Translations under genes and position numbers: made by a program
Notes under the pieces: generated by a model
Seen by the model: only the letters and a program-made list of their open reading frames with translations
The model's database searches: none
Told to the model about the DNA's origin: nothing
Source of the DNA: Henricia sp. BOLD:AAB3569
Taxonomy: Eukaryota > Echinodermata > Asteroidea > Spinulosida > Echinasteridae
Assembly: GCA_037783545.1 (NCBI GenBank)
Contig: JBBELK010000095.1
Span: forward strand, 1,803,001-1,867,000
Length of the DNA: 64,000 nucleotides
Direction of reading: 5' to 3'
Part shown: one piece after another, positions 34,701 through 50,007 of the stretch
How the letters are laid out: every line of letters begins with the position of its first letter
Numbering within the stretch: position 1 is the first letter of the stretch

Positions 34701-37700
34701 CAGATTGACTAGTTTCAATGTTGCTTGGCAGTGGGTCTTGATGGCAGGAGCTATTGAGTGACGTCACTTAAGGAGATCAAAAAAAACCAAGGTTGTATTG
34801 AATCAAGAAAACTGGCCATATTGGAACATTTGTCATGGTGTCTTCGTAATTTGAGCCAGAGAACCAATGATAGCAGAATCTCTAGTACATCCTTGTTGCT
34901 TAGCAACTGTATTTTCCTTAGCAACAAAGCCCAGCAGCCGATTTCACGAAACTTACGCAGTTGCGTAAGCCCACGTGCGCAATGTTTTATTGCGTAAGTC
35001 GCGCAACAATTTAGCGACGATAACACGCAAGCTGTGGGGCTTGCGCAAGCTGCGCACTCTTTCGTGAAATCGGCTGCAACATGAATATTTATTTCAAACA
35101 AATCTAAACCGGAAAGACCAAATGCCTGCAGGTTATACTTGGATAAGGTTCCCCATGGGGTACTATTCCAAAATGGGCCATTATCAATGTAGGTTTTGAT
35201 AACAAATACAATTAAGTGACGTCACTAAAATAAAATAAAAGGCCGTTGCCTATACGTTGCATGACATCGAGAAACCTGGTGATGTCAAAAACTTATTTCA
35301 GATCAACTAGCAGCAGACCACCGCCCAAGCATTTTCTGCTAAACGGCGTTATGAAATTGGCCCCAGGCTGGAGTCTATAGTGTAATCCGAGCAACATTTG
35401 GTGAGCCCGCCCTCTTGTGATTATTCCATTGTTACTGCGGTGTATTTCTATTGTGACGTCATGTAAATACCTTGGAGATACACCGCAGTTTTCTTTCGTC
35501 GGATTAGTCTATAGGATCCCTGGCCCTGTGAATGTGGGAAGTTGTATATCGGCGAGACTGGAAGGGACCTATACCCACCAGACTCGAAGAACAGAGAAGA
35601 CTATGACAAATCAGCCATTGTCAAGCACTCCGTACAGTACAGCGAGGACATATCATCAACTGGGAAACCGCACAACTGATAGCGCCCATCGACAGATGGC
35701 ACCCAAGACGCATCAGGGAAGCCATCGAAATACACAAGCACGACACAGTACCCCAATACATTGGCTTCGACATCAGCAATATCTGGCACTCTCCATTAAC
35801 CAACCAGATCGATGGATCACATACACCCTAGGTCCTCCACCCACGACAGCCACTGCATGCCACAATGACACGTACCAGTGAGCACACCACGGCCAGGCAC
35901 AGAATTAAGAGCATAACCACGCCTCCTCAACCGTACCCAAGCCATTCAGCTTGAGTGAACACATTGTACACTGAATGCCCGCAACCATACTTATGGGTGC
36001 ACCCAAGTAAACAGGAAGAGATCCGTGCGCGAGCTCATGAATATTTTGTATGCCTCAAGTTCTTCTTTATTTGGGGAGAGTTGCGAGCTGAATGAGGGTG
36101 GTCTTGTGTATAATATGACCATCGTCGCGATGTTGGGTATTTTTTCTTGCAACCATAAACATTGTAGGCACTGTAGCTCCTAAAAGTGGCCCTATTTTGC
36201 TAGTAGCGTATGTGCCTTTGTTCCAAAATGGATGCTGGTCTGATTAGCAAGTTTCACTGCTGCAGGGGTTGTTTTGTTTCAAGTGGAAATTAGTGAATAA
36301 AAGTGACGGATTACCCCCATGAAATTGAACAGAATTGAAAAGATGAGACTTCAGTGAGTATTCCGGGGGCAATTTCATAAAGCTGTTTAGCAAAAATATT
36401 TGCTTAAATCAAAAATTTGTCTGCTTTATATATATGGGTTATAAAAATGGTTTAATTTCTTTTAAATACATTATTAGGGGTCGTTTAAAGTTGTCAACAT
36501 TTTCAGTTCTACAAATAGTCGAAGACGGCCTGTGCGCTGTAAAATGTTGACATTTCATGCTAGGGCTATGCCTACTATATACCGACACAAACAAAATTTT
36601 ATTATAAAGTATGCCTATGGGGATCGAACTGTGACCATGGTGACTGCCCCCAATTACCAAGTTTGCAAACGTGGCATTTAATCTCTGTTCGTGTCTCAGC
36701 TCACAGTCACAGCCATGTAAACGAAACTTGAGTTTTGACATTGAATTAATTAATCGCGATCCCAAAAGAAAAAGGAGGCGGGGCTGCCAGGGAGTCTCGG
36801 AGAGCGAAATCTGTCGATTCCAAGTCGTTGGAATGGAAAACAAAAGATCGTTCGACCGGCTGACGTCATTCCGCCCGCGCACGTAGGTACGTGGCCCGCA
36901 CCCGGCCCTGTCCGTCTTCAAGGAAGTAACAAAAGGACTGCTAACCAGTCTATTCCCATAATTCCTCGCGAAAAGTATAGAAAGTCCACACTTTTTACTA
37001 GGCGTGCTCATGGAGTTCAACAAAAAGCAAAGAGAGGGTAAAGTTATCTTCACAAATTAACTAGTTTATTTGGATTTAATAGATTTAACCTAGCCCAGGA
37101 ATGAAGTCTTCATGAAGCCAACGTTATACAGAGTTTTGAACGCCGAGTATAATTTTGCCAAGGAGATGGCATTCTCGCATCACGCGTTGTCAAGCAAAAG
37201 AAAGTCGCGTTCGTCGCGCACGCGTCTTCGGCGGTAGGAAAATCGAATGTTGTTCTTACAATGTGACACTTTCGTTCATTGCTTATGCAGTGTTGCACGT
37301 GTTTGATTTGTTCCTATGAAATCTTCTACAAAGTACTAGAATGCGAATTTTGCTGACAATTGCGATATTTTTGGGAGCTTCGGTCATCAAGACTGCAAGG
37401 TGGGTTCTGGTTTATATTTTTAACATATTTTTCCTTGCATTATTTTCATTAGGCCTAGGTCTACCATGATTACTAGTTAGGTTAACATGGTTAAATTAAC
37501 TTTAACCTTCAGGCAAGTTAGGTTGGCAGATTCATCAAATTTTCAAATTGCTCAAATCACATGAACTTTTTTAAAATTAATTTTTACAATTGTAAAGTAA
37601 AGACTAGAGTAAACAAAAACAAACTGCAGTGATCAACACGAAACATTCTCCCAAAGAAATAGTAGGGGCCTAGGTTCTAAAACTAGTCACAATTTGGAGG

Positions 37701-39777
37701 CACAAAAATGAATATAAAAAGGCTCTCATTGCAGATTGTGAATCTGCCTAGCCTAGTACCAGCCTACTGAGGATTGTTAAATGTTGATGACTTGTCCCAA
37801 CCACCAAGTTAACATTAATACTGGGTCTAGGCCCAGTAAGTTTTTGTTTTACTATTTTCTATATAGGCCTAGGCCTAAAATAATTCAGTTAGACCTGAAC
37901 AACCAAGTTTCCAAATAAAACAAAAAGGCCTAAATATTTTAGCGACAGCCAATCCTTTGTAATGACAATTGTACCCTTCTTTGCAGTTCCCAGACCCTGA
38001 GCACCATCTCGGGTCCCTTCCAGGGCAATCCTGCCATCTCTGCCCCGACTAGTGGTGACTGCCTCTCAACTGTTGATTGGCATGATATCATCTTCATCAC
38101 TGCAGTCCCGATAGCTGCTGGCTTTGGACTGCTGCTGCTTGCTGCCTTTCTCAAAGATCTCAGACAGGCTTGCAAGGTAGGCCGACAAGTCAACAAGTTT
38201 GTAAACTCACTGGCATTAAACAAATTCAACTTGGCTTTTTTATAGTCAGGATTCATTGTATTTAGTAATAGTAATATGATTTTTCCTTATATCTTTCCTT
38301 CAAACAGAGCAATGCAGCTCCTGGGTCCATCAGAGATAATCGGGCTGAAAATGAATGCACCTATATCATAGACATAAACTACGGCGGCCGTTCAAAATGG
38401 GGTTCATTCCTGCGTTGGTGTGTCTGGCACAAATCATGTCGCAGAATCGGAAGCACGTGTTTTGTGAGACTCCAAGGAACTATTGGCTTCAGTGACTGGT
38501 AAGTTGATCAAGAAACTATTACATTCATTAAAAACAGATTACATGTTTGCACAACTTTTAAAAACAGGAACAACAGCATTACATAACTAAAGAATCATGT
38601 CGATAAACTGCTTCGTAGAAATTTCAATCACATAGATGCAGTAATACTTCAGAAAAACTGAAAAATCCATGCAAGTTTTTGTTGTGGTTGCGTACCATTG
38701 CTATACATGTATCAACACTTTTAGTCCGATTTTTCTTGTCATAATTTTGGTTAACCTGCAAATGTTGTATTGGGGCTTTAAGAGGACCCTGTTATTTTGT
38801 TAAGGTGATAATTGTATTTCGTTATTGTTCGTTCTCTAGGATGATTTTTCGTCTGTTTCATGGACTGAATTCGGAACAGCAAACCCTAACAACACCTCAG
38901 TCCATCGGGGAAATTGTAACCGCGCAGGTACGCTTGGTGAAGATGCATCGACCGATTTTTGGATACCGCTTCCATACCAGTATTGGAGCCCGTCTGCGAG
39001 GAATCATCAACAGGGCATGTGATACGTAAGTTTAGCTTCAATTTTTTCGTTTCTCCTATCTTGAACTAGGATTTCACAATCTCGTGGTTTTGACCTATAA
39101 ATGGTATATTTGTCTACTTTTACTTGTGAAATAACGTGTGGGGGTTTTTCCTGAATGGTTGGCCTTGTTTAGTATATATACGCCAATCTGAGAGCTGAAG
39201 TCATGTTCCGTGTACGTCTGCCATAACTGGGAGCCATCCAGTGCCATGAACTGTGGGTTTTGTGTTGATGATAAGCTGTTACATTATGTTGTCACTTTCA
39301 ACAATTTTGTGCGTTTATTTGCTTGCGAAGCCTATACGCGTACGGTTTGTGCGCTGTTCGATTTAACAACAACACAGAGCACCAAGTTCATGGCAGTGGA
39401 TTCGTCTATACATGACTCTGAAATGACGTCACTTCCTACAAATTGTCACGTGCCTAAGGATCTTGAGTGTAATAGGCTGCGATGTATTTCGAACAAATTT
39501 CAAGCAAGATGCTCGTACTTGAATGCGTTATAGTACCATTTTCCCCGATACAAAGATGGCATCTGTGAGAGTGGTCAATAGACACCGTCTCGAATAGCGG
39601 CCACCTTGTGGGGTAACTTTTTATATTTAAATTGAAAAGTTGATATAAAATTACAGATTTATAAGAAGTACAGATTTGATAAAATAAAACCTCAAATTTT
39701 GAAGCGGGAAAGATTAAAGATTTTCCTAGAAAATACTTATAAAAATGTTCAGACAGTCTCATGTGTTTTGTGCTCAA
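29839..39777. repeat. Array unit U4
   Basis: Carries exon 5 of copy 4 and exons 1-4 of copy 5. A private 14-bp deletion at about 31987 lies just downstream of the 3'UTR-like region. Shares 'aaaattaattttt' (about 37574) only with U5. Confidence 0.95.
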
Positions 39778-41682
39778 AATCTGATAAAGCCATTACTATA
39801 ACTACTTAATTCTTTCCTTTAAATTTAGTCAATAATGTAAACACAAAATGTGCAACCATTCACGTCCTCAAGCAACAAAGAAACTGCCCTATACAAGATG
39901 GCAGCTATTCGATACGGTCTACATGTATATGGTGGTTCCGTACAAGATGTGAATTGCTGTAATTTTGACATTGTCCCTGATGGCACTCTGTGAATTTGCG
40001 AAATATTGAATGATTACCTTTATGAACATTTTAAGAAAACTTATTCAGATTTTTTCGATCTAACTTAACAAAAAAACGAGAAAAAACCCAACACATTTAT
40101 ATGTACCACCTTGGATAACAAAATATTTGACCACCTACAACCTGACAACAAAAATAACATCAAAAATGTTTGTTAATGTCTCATTTAAATCCTTTTAAGA
40201 AGTCTTATAGCAATATTTGATGCCATGTAAGCCATCTGATCTAATGACTATTGTCTATAAGACCAAACATGATAAACATAATATTGAGGGCATTATGATA
40301 AGCAATACCCACGTGAGTTGAGCATTATAGTTTTATATTTTGCACTTTGCACTCTAGTTTTACAGTTTATTAGTGCTACGGCTCCCATTGCTTATATCTC
40401 ATGATAATCATCAGCCCAGTTGCTGCTGAAGAGTAATGGTTTTTAATAAAACATTGTAATTCAATATTTTTTTCCAAGGCTGTACCTTTCAGAAATATGC
40501 AATAATTACATTTGTGAACATTTTAAAAACCATGACTTGATAATTTTGTCTATTTTTTTCTTGACATACTATAGTGAGATCCACAATATTGATGTCAAGG
40601 ATACGAAGACCAAGGAGCATTACAGCATCCATTACAGCAAGTACTGTGGTCCAAGCAGCGACGGCCTCTCATGTAATGATAACGGAATCGCCACCAAGCT
40701 GCCACCGTTCCTGTTGCCGAAACCACCAAAAGCCAAGGCCAACTACATCTCCCACTTTTTCAAGAACGCACATACGTTCACATCTACATTTATGCCTCGA
40801 TATGAGGGCAACTTGACCGGTGTACGGCACGTCACCTGTCTGTTTGCCTGCATGAGTTACCCCATGCTTGCAGTGCAGTGGATATCAAAGCCACTGTTGG
40901 CTCCATCCCTTTGGGAGTCTGTGGTGCTCAGCCCCATGGACTATGACATCACCTTGGGGATGGTCATCAAGGCAGCAGGAGTCAGTGCTGTACTCCTGCC
41001 CGTCTTCTTCGCCACTGAAGTCTTGGGACGCGTCACTCCGACGATATACTCTTTATACAGACATACTCCTCTGGGACAGCCTGCTAAATGCAACGTCTTA
41101 AATAACAACTCTAATACTCTTACAGTAATTGAAATGCAATCCGATGAGGAGCAACCATCAACTAGTCAGGTTTTACCCGTTACGACTGATTATAATCCAA
41201 TTCTTTCCACAGATTCTATAGTCATTGAAATGCCATCAGACGAGGAGCAATTATCAACTAGTCAGGTTTTACCCGTTACAACTAATTCGAATGCAATTCT
41301 TTCTACAGATTCTAAGTTTTTATCCGGCTCTTCACATCAAACCATTGTTAACAAACCTGAGATTTTTCAAATTCCAGATCAGATCCCTATTCCAGCAAAG
41401 TCAGCCACCGAAGCCAAAGCTGGCAGCAGACTCTGCCTTGCACTTGTTGTTTGCTTTGGTCACATCCTCCTGATTGCGTCCTGTGTCATGGCTGTCCTGT
41501 GGTCTGTTTACTCCGTCCATGGCTTCTGTTGGAGTGCCTTCTGGGAATGGGCTGCCACTTCCATCATCTCGGTGCTCATCCAGGCTGTCATCATAGACAC
41601 ACTTAAGGCCATCATTGTAACTTGTTTGAAGGGGCATCGCAACAAAAGGTCTACATCTGTACCTCATGCACTCATCCATTAA
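37341..41682 (+). CDS. Compact polycystin-1-like PLAT protein, copy 5
   Basis: Exons 37341-37399, 37987-38176, 38308-38498, 38840-39025 and 40575-41682. Intact in all exons and splice sites, with a product matching the array consensus. The only difference noticed close to an exon is a T-to-C change in the polypyrimidine region before exon 2 (about 37973), which leaves the acceptor strong. Confidence 0.74.
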
Positions 41683-44600
41683 ATTTGAACATTTCAGTTT
41701 TAAATCAGTGGCAGAATGATAGCTCATCTGGAAAAGGAGTTTTGGGATGAAGGTCATGTGACAGAAACATGCCAGGATCTTGTATATAGTTGTAAATATT
41801 GTGAATTTTGTAAATATTGTAAATATTGTATATATTGTTTTGTTGAGAAAAAACATACAAAATATAAAAAAGGGGGTTGTGTGAAAACAAAATCACACCA
41901 ACAGTTTAATCCTGCAGGATCCAAAACAGTGGAAAGGTAATCATTGATATTCCCAAAGTACGAAGACCTATTTCTATTCAGTGCACAATGTTGATCGTCA
42001 ACTTCAAATCATGGTGAAAGGAATTTTTCTTTACAAATTCAGTATGTAATCGTCATCAGTAAATAACAATAATTTGGAATTCCAACTAGGCATGCACAAC
42101 ATGGAAGTTTTGACAATTTCACCGAATCCAAAATAATCCGCAGTCAACACCAGCAGAATGACACCTCAGTTGCTGAACACTTTAACTGTACTAATCACTT
42201 CATTTCTGACATGTCCATACAGAGCCCGAGGCTCTTGGTCGCCACCCAGACCCTGTTCGACTCAGCAGAGAGAAACTTTGGATTAAACGACTCGGCAGCA
42301 TCCAGCCACATTGTCTCAACATCCAGGAGGAAAATGATTAATGTTTTCATTTTCTTCCTCCCATTTCAACCAACTTCCTTGATTATTTTTAACCCAAATA
42401 TTCCTCATTTCTGTCTGCCCTTTTATACCCTATTTCCCCTTTCTTTCCATCCCCTCCCCAACTAACGTCACCCCATTTCCTCAACCCAAACCCCCTCATT
42501 TCCCCAACCCCCCTCTTCCAGTCCTGCTTCCCCCTAGTCCAATTGCCTCTAATGCTCACAGGCTCTTTTTTTTTAAAGAAACTTCAGCCTAGTCAACTTA
42601 CCACCAATGTTAGTCTTGGATGTACCGGGAACATTACAATAATTTTTCACTTAGACTTCCGATAAACTGCTAAGACTTTGTGTTGTAAGTACACAAATTT
42701 AGCAGTTTTATACCATTTAACGTGGAATTGTTAACATCCATGCATTTAATGTGTCATAAATACCTGAATTTAATGTCAAAAACCATATTTTTGCTTCTCA
42801 GCTTGTCAAAGAATTATGTTTACTGGTCGCCACTTATTCTTCTTAATATATGACTCAGGAATCACCAAAAAGTGCTAATAGTTTAAAGAGAAGTTTATTT
42901 ACAAGTGATAACCATTAAACAATTTCCTTGAAAATACTTCAACTTTTTCTGCCAAATCCCACAGGGCGCTTTCACAGGAGGTCAAAAGGTCACGGGTCAC
43001 TATTGCTCGTCTTCCACAACGGGAGAGGACAATAGAGCCAAGAGCCTTTCAGCCACGTGCATTTCCCCACGTGGCTCTATTGTTATCTGCCATTCTAGAA
43101 GACAAGCAATATAGTGACTGTGACCTTTTGACCCCCTGTGAAAGCGCCCAATAGACTTAACAAGTCATCTCAGTGGCGACCAATGAATGGAATTCATGCC
43201 GCAACTTGCTTACACAATCTTTTTTTCCCTCAACAGGAACAGGAAACATAGAAGTCTTCTGATGATCATGGTTCACTTTTTAAATACAGAATGCCTAATA
43301 AAATTGTGCAAAATACAGCGATTTGAAGATAATTATACGCTTTATTGTATTAAAACTGAACAACAATGAGATATGCAGAAAATCTCAATTATTGCTCATT
43401 TGATCAAGTCATGTGACCATGGATGAAAACTAATGGGGTATTTTTTAACGAAGAAGAATAAAAATGTACATTATTGTTGTGAAGTTGGATGGCAAGATTA
43501 TCAACCGTGTTGCCAGGAATCGATGGTGTTTTTTGGGATATAAACTGTTTTATTCTGCAATGTGGCACACAAACAAATTATGAAATATAAAGCCTTTCAA
43601 AACATGCCAATAGAGATATTTCGGAAAGTGAAACACATTTGATTTTCAGAGTAAAAACATTATTTAAAGAAATGGGCACTTGGGTAAAACACTCGTTTTC
43701 TATAACCATATCAGCTGATTGTAAATAGGGGGAATTAATACTAGAAATAAATAATTGAAACGAAAAATTTGAGTGTCATGGTCTAATTTGTTTACAGCTT
43801 CTCATCGTGGCTTAATAAGGGGCAATTTCCTGTTTAGAAGAAACATTTGCTTAGTACAAAAACATTTGCTTTGCAAAAAATTGGTAAGCAGTTAAAAACG
43901 AATTATGTATTACAATGAACACAAGTTCACATACGTTTTTAACTGCTATTCCATTTTTGCAAAGCTAGTAAATTTTGTATGCAGTAAAATGTTCTGCTAT
44001 GAAATCGTCTATTTGAATGAATAATGCAAACATCCTGGGGCAACTTGAAGTCTTATGTTTTTCTTTATTTTTCCCCTTGTGTTTTCCTGAAGTGTGATGC
44101 ACCCCAAACAGTGCCCTCTTTCTGTGATTTACTGCAATGAAATCTTCAAAGTTGAAAAAGGCTACATTTTATTGGTTTTACATCAAAACGAACAATAGTA
44201 ATGTCTCAATAAACAAGTAATCCATCATATGCAGCAAAGACTAGGCATAAAGTTGTTTAGCAGTCATGGGCTCACGAAAAAAGTTCTTGCGCCAATCTAT
44301 GCCATAAGTGTCATGTGACCAGGGGCCAATTCTGTGATAATTAAATTTTTGCTTTGTAATATCGTTTACCAGTGAAAATTGTATCTCAAATTGTGCTTTA
44401 GAAACAGCAGAATATTAATGAACATCGCACACGATTTTGGCCGGTCACCCATTTTGGCAATATAAAGCAAATAAATCCTGTACTAGTACTTTTAATAAGC
44501 AAATGTTTGGAATTGGCCCCAGGTGTCTAATGAGTATTTATGAAAGGAAACTCGGATTATTTTAATTCTTCATACATAGTCTTGGAATAAGCAAAAGTAT

Positions 44601-47600
44601 GAAACTTTCATCATAAAAGAAGTGCTTATCCATAGTGACCAGTATTCAGATTGACTAGTTTCAATGTTGCTTGGCAGTGGGTCTTGATGGCAGGAGCTAT
44701 TGAGTGACGTCACTTAAGGAGATCAAAAAAAACCAAGGTTGTATTGAATCAAGAAAACTGGCCATATTGGAACATTTGTCATGGTGTCTTCGTAATTTGA
44801 GCCAGAGAACCAATGATAGCAGAATCTCTAGTACATCCTTGTTGCTTAGCAACTGTATTTTCCTTAGCAACAAAGCCCAGCAGCCGATTTCACGAAACTT
44901 ACGCAGTTGCGTAAGCCCACGTGCGCAATGTTTTATTGCGTAAGTCGCGCAACAATTTAGCGACGATAACACGCAAGCTGTGGGGCTTGCGCAAGCTGCG
45001 CACTCTTTCGTGAAATCGGCTGCAACATGAATATTGATTTCAAACAAATCTAAACCGGAAAGACCAAATGCCTGCAGGTTATACTTGGATAAGGTTCTCC
45101 ATGGGGTACTATTCCAAAATGGGCCATTATCAATGTAGGTTTTGATAACAAATACAATTAAGTGACGTCACTAAAATAAAATAAAAGGCCGTTGCCTATA
45201 CGTTGCATGACATCGAGAAACCTGGTGATGTCAAAAACTTATTTCAGATCAACTAGCAGCAGACCACCGCCCAAGCATTTTCTGCTAAACGGCGTTATGA
45301 AATTGGCCCCAGGCTGGAGTCTATAGTGTAATCCGAGCAACATTTGGTGAGCCCGCCCTCTTGTGATTATTCCATTGTTACTGCGGTGTATTTCTATTGT
45401 GACGTCATGTAAATACCTTGGAGATACACCGCAGTTTTCTTTCGTCGGATTAGTCTATAGACGAATCCGGTTGCTAAGGACTCCTTCCCTGCAAGTCCGC
45501 CATAGCTGGGGGCCATCCACTGCCATGGACTGGGCGCTTTGTCTTGTTGTTAAATCGAACAGCGCACAACGCGTAGTACGCGTACACAGGCTTCGCAAGC
45601 AAATAAACGCGCAAAATTGTTCGAAGTGACAACATAATGTAACAGCATATCATCAACACAAAACCCTCAGTTCATGGCACTGGATGGCCCCCAGCTATGG
45701 CGGACGTACACGGACCATGACTTTGCTCCTCGGATTGGTGTATAGGATCCCTGGCCCTGTGAATGTGGGAAGTTGTATATCGGCGAGACTGGAAGGGACC
45801 TATACCCACCAGACTCGAAGAACAGAGAAGACTATGACAAATCAGCCATTGTCAAGCACTCCGTACAGTACAGCGAGGACATATCATCAACTGGGAAACC
45901 GCACAACTGATAGCGCCCATCGACAGATGGCACCCAAGACGCATCAGGGAAGCCATCGAAATACACAAGCACGACACAGTACCCCAATACATTGGCTTCG
46001 ACATCAGCAATATCTGGCACTCTCCATTAACCAACCAGATCGATGGATCACCTACACCCTAGGTCCTCCCTCCACGACAGCCACTGCATGCCACAATGAC
46101 ACGTACCAGTGAGCACACCACGGCCAGGCACAGAATTAAGAGCATAACCACGCCTCCTCAACCGTACCCAAGCCATTCAGCTTGAGTGAACACATTGTAC
46201 ACTGAATGCCCGCAACCATACTTATGGGTGCACCCAAGTAAACAGGAAGAGATCCGTGCGCGAGCTCATGAATATTTTGTATGCCTCAAGTTCTTCTTTA
46301 TTGGGGAGAGTTGCGAGCTGAATAAGGGTGGTCTTGTGTATAATATGACCATCGTCGCGATGTTGGGTATTTTTTCTTGCAACCATAAACATTGTAGGCA
46401 CTGTAGCTCCTAAAAGTGGCCCTATTTTGCTAGTAGCGTATGTGCCTTTGTTCCAAAATGGATGCTGGTCTGATTAGCAAGTTTCACTGCTGCAGGGGTT
46501 GTTTTGTTTCAAGTGGAAATTAGTGAATAAAAGTGACGGATTACCCCCATGAAATTGAACAGAATTGAAAAGATGAGACTTCAGTGAGTATTCCGGGGGC
46601 AATTTCATAAAGCTGTTTAGCAAAAATATTTGCTTAAATCAAAAATTTGTCTGCTTTATATATATGGGTTATAAAAATGGTTTAATTTCTTTTAAATACA
46701 TTATTAGGGGTCGTTTAAAGTTGTCAACATTTTCAGTTCTACAAATAGTCGAAGACGGCCTGTGCGCTGTAAAATGTTGACATTTCATGCTAGGGCTATG
46801 CCTACTATATACCGACACAAACAAAATTTTATTATAAAGTATGCCTATGGGGATCGAACTGTGACCATGGTGACTGCCCCCAATTACCAAGTTTGCAAAC
46901 GTGGCATTTAATCTCTGTTCGTGTCTCAGCTCACAGTCACAGCCATGTAAACGAAACTTGAGTTTTGACATTGAATTAATTAATCGCGATCCCAAAAGAA
47001 AAAGGAGGCGGGGCTGCCAGGGAGTCTCGGAGAGCGAAATCTGTCGATTCCAAGTCGTTGGAATGGAAAACAAAAGATCGTTCGACCGGCTGACGTCATT
47101 CCGCCCGCGCACGTAGGTACGTGGCCCGCACCCGGCCCTGTCCGTCTTCAAGGAAGTAACAAAAGGACTGCTAACCAGTCTATTCCCATAATTCCTCGCG
47201 AAAAGTATAGAAAGTCCACACTTTTTACTAGGCGTGCTCATGGAGTTCAACAAAAAGCAAAGAGAGGGTAAAGTTATCTTCACAAATTAACTAGTTTATT
47301 TGGATTTAATAGATTTAACCTAGCCCAGGAATGAAGTCTTCATGAAGCCAACGTTATACAGAGTTTTGAACGCCGAGTATAATTTTGCCAAGGAGATGGC
47401 ATTCTCGCATCACGCGTTGTCAAGCAAAAGAAAGTCGCGTTCGTCGCGCACGCGTCTTCGGCGGTAGGAAAATCGAATGTTGTTCTTACAATGTGACACT
47501 TTCGTTCATTGCTTATGCAGTGTTGCACGTGTTTGATTTGTTCCTATGAAATCTTCTACAAAGTACTAGAATGCGAATTTTGCTGACAATTGCGATATTT

Positions 47601-50007
47601 TTGGGAGCTTCGGTCATCAAGACTGCAAGGTGGGTTCTGGTTTATATTTTTAACATATTTTTCCTTGCATTATTTTCATTAGGCCTAGGTCTACCATGAT
47701 TACTAGTTAGGTTAACATGGTTAAATTAACTTTAACCTTCAGGCAAGTTAGGTTGGCAGATTCATCAAATTTTCAAATTGCTCAAATCACATGAACTTTT
47801 TTAAAATTAATTTTTACAATTGTAAAGTAAAGACTAGAGTAAACAAAAACAAACTGCAGTGATCAACACGAAACATTCTCCCAAAGAAATAGTAGGGGCC
47901 TAGGTTCTAAAACTAGTCACAATTTGGAGGCACAAAAATGAATATAAAAAGGCTCTCATTGCAGATTGTGAATCTGCCTAGCCTAGTACCAGCCTACTGA
48001 GGATTGTTAAATGTTGATGACTTGTCCCAACCACCAAGTTAACATTAATACTGGGTCTAGGCCCAGTAAGTTTTTGTTTTACTATTTTCTATATAGGCCT
48101 AGGCCTAAAATAATTCAGTTAGACCTGAACAACCAAGTTTCCAAATAAAACAAAAAGGCCTAAATATTTTAGCGACAGCCAATCCTTTGTAATGACAATT
48201 GTATCCTTCTTTGCAGTTCCCAGACCCTGAGCACCATCTCGGGTCCCTTCCAGGGCAATCCTGCCATCTCTGCCCCGACTAGTGGTGACTGCCTCTCAAC
48301 TGTTGATTGGCATGATATCATCTTCATCACTGCAGTCCCGATAGCTGCTGGCTTTGGACTGCTGCTGCTTGCTGCCTTTCTCAAAGATCTCAGACAGGCT
48401 TGCAAGGTAGGCCGACAAGTCAACAAGTTTGTAAACTCACTGGCATTAAACAAATTCAACTTGGCTTTTTTATAGTCAGGATTCATTGTATTTAGTAATA
48501 GTAATATGATTTTTCCTTATATCTTTCCTTCAAACAGAGCAATGCAGCTCCTGGGTCCATCAGAGATAATCGGGCTGAAAATGAATGCACCTATATCATA
48601 GACATAAACTACGGCGGCCGTTCAAAATGGGGTTCATTCCTGCGTTGGTGTGTCTGGCACAAATCATGTCGCAGAATCGGAAGCACGTGTTTTGTGAGAC
48701 TCCAAGGAACTATTGGCTTCAGTGACTGGTAAGTTGATCAAGAAACTATTACATTCATTAAAAACAGATTACATGTTTGCACAACTTTTAAAAACAGGAA
48801 CAACAGCATTACATAACTAAAGAATCATGTCGATAAACTGCTTCGTAGAAATTTCAATCACATAGATGCAGTAATACTTCAGAAAAACTGAAAAATCCAT
48901 GCAAGTTTTTGTTGTGGTTGCGTACCATTGCTATACATGTATCAACACTTTTAGTCCGATTTTTCTTGTCATAATTTTGGTTAACCTGCAAATGTTGTAT
49001 TGGGGCTTTAAGAGGACCCTGTTATTTTGTTAAGGTGATAATTGTATTTCGTTATTGTTCGTTCTCTAGGATGATTTTTCGTCTGTTTCATGGACTGAAT
49101 TCGGAACAGCAAACCCTAACAACACCTCAGTCCATCGGGGAAATTGTAACCGCGCAGGTACGCTTGGTGAAGATGCATCGACCGATTTTTGGATACCGCT
49201 TCCATACCAGTATTGGAGCCCGTCTGCGAGGAATCATCAACAGGGCATGTGATACGTAAGTTTAGCTTCAATTTTTTCGTTTCTCCTATCTTGAACTAGG
49301 ATTTCACAATCTCGTGGTTTTGACCTATAAATGGTATATTTGTCTACTTTTACTTGTGAAATAACGTGTGGGGGTTTTTCCTGAATGGTTGGCCTTGTTT
49401 AGTATATATACGCCAATCTGAGAGCTGAAGTCATGTTCCGTGTACGTCTGCCATAACTGGGAGCCATCCAGTGCCATGAACTGTGGGTTTTGTGTTGATG
49501 ATAAGCTGTTACATTATGTTGTCACTTTCAACAATTTTGTGCGTTTATTTGCTTGCGAAGCCTATACGCGTACGGTTTGTGCGCTGTTCGATTTAACAAC
49601 AACACAGAGCACCAAGTTCATGGCAGTGGATTCGTCTATACATGACTCTGAAATGACGTCACTTCCTACAAATTGTCACGTGCCTAAGGATCTTGAGTGT
49701 AATAGGCTGCGATGTATTTCGAACAAATTTCAAGCAAGATGCTCGTACTTGAATGCGTTATAGTACCATTTTCCCCGATACAAAGATGGCATCTGTGAGA
49801 GTGGTCAATAGACACCGTCTCGAATAGCGGCCACCTTGTGGGGTAACTTTTTATATTTAAATTGAAAAGTTGATATAAAATTACAGATTTATAAGAAGTA
49901 CAGATTTGATAAAATAAAACCTCAAATTTTGAAGCGGGAAAGATTAAAGATTTTCCTAGAAAATACTTATAAAAATGTTCAGACAGTCTCATGTGTTTTG
50001 TGCTCAA
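39778..50007. repeat. Array unit U5 (carries a 285-bp insertion)
   Basis: The longest unit (10230 bp) because of a 285-bp inverted-repeat element at 45461-45745. It also lacks 7 bp inside a fold-back element at about 43051, a deletion shared only with U6. Carries exon 5 of copy 5 and exons 1-4 of copy 6. Confidence 0.95.
45461..45745 (+). mobile_element. 285-bp TIR element (family E), insertion private to U5
   Basis: Present only in U5, between element D and the Penelope remnant; the empty site is seen in the five other units. TATAG occurs at both edges (45456-45460 and 45741-45745), consistent with a TATAG duplication or with a TA target and ends TA(G/C)AC(G/C)AATCCG. Inner inverted repeats of about 30 bp (beginning GTCCGCCATAGCTGGGGGCC) flank a non-coding centre. 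The same family is resident in intron 4 of every unit. A recent non-autonomous DNA transposon insertion is the simplest reading. Confidence 0.85.
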
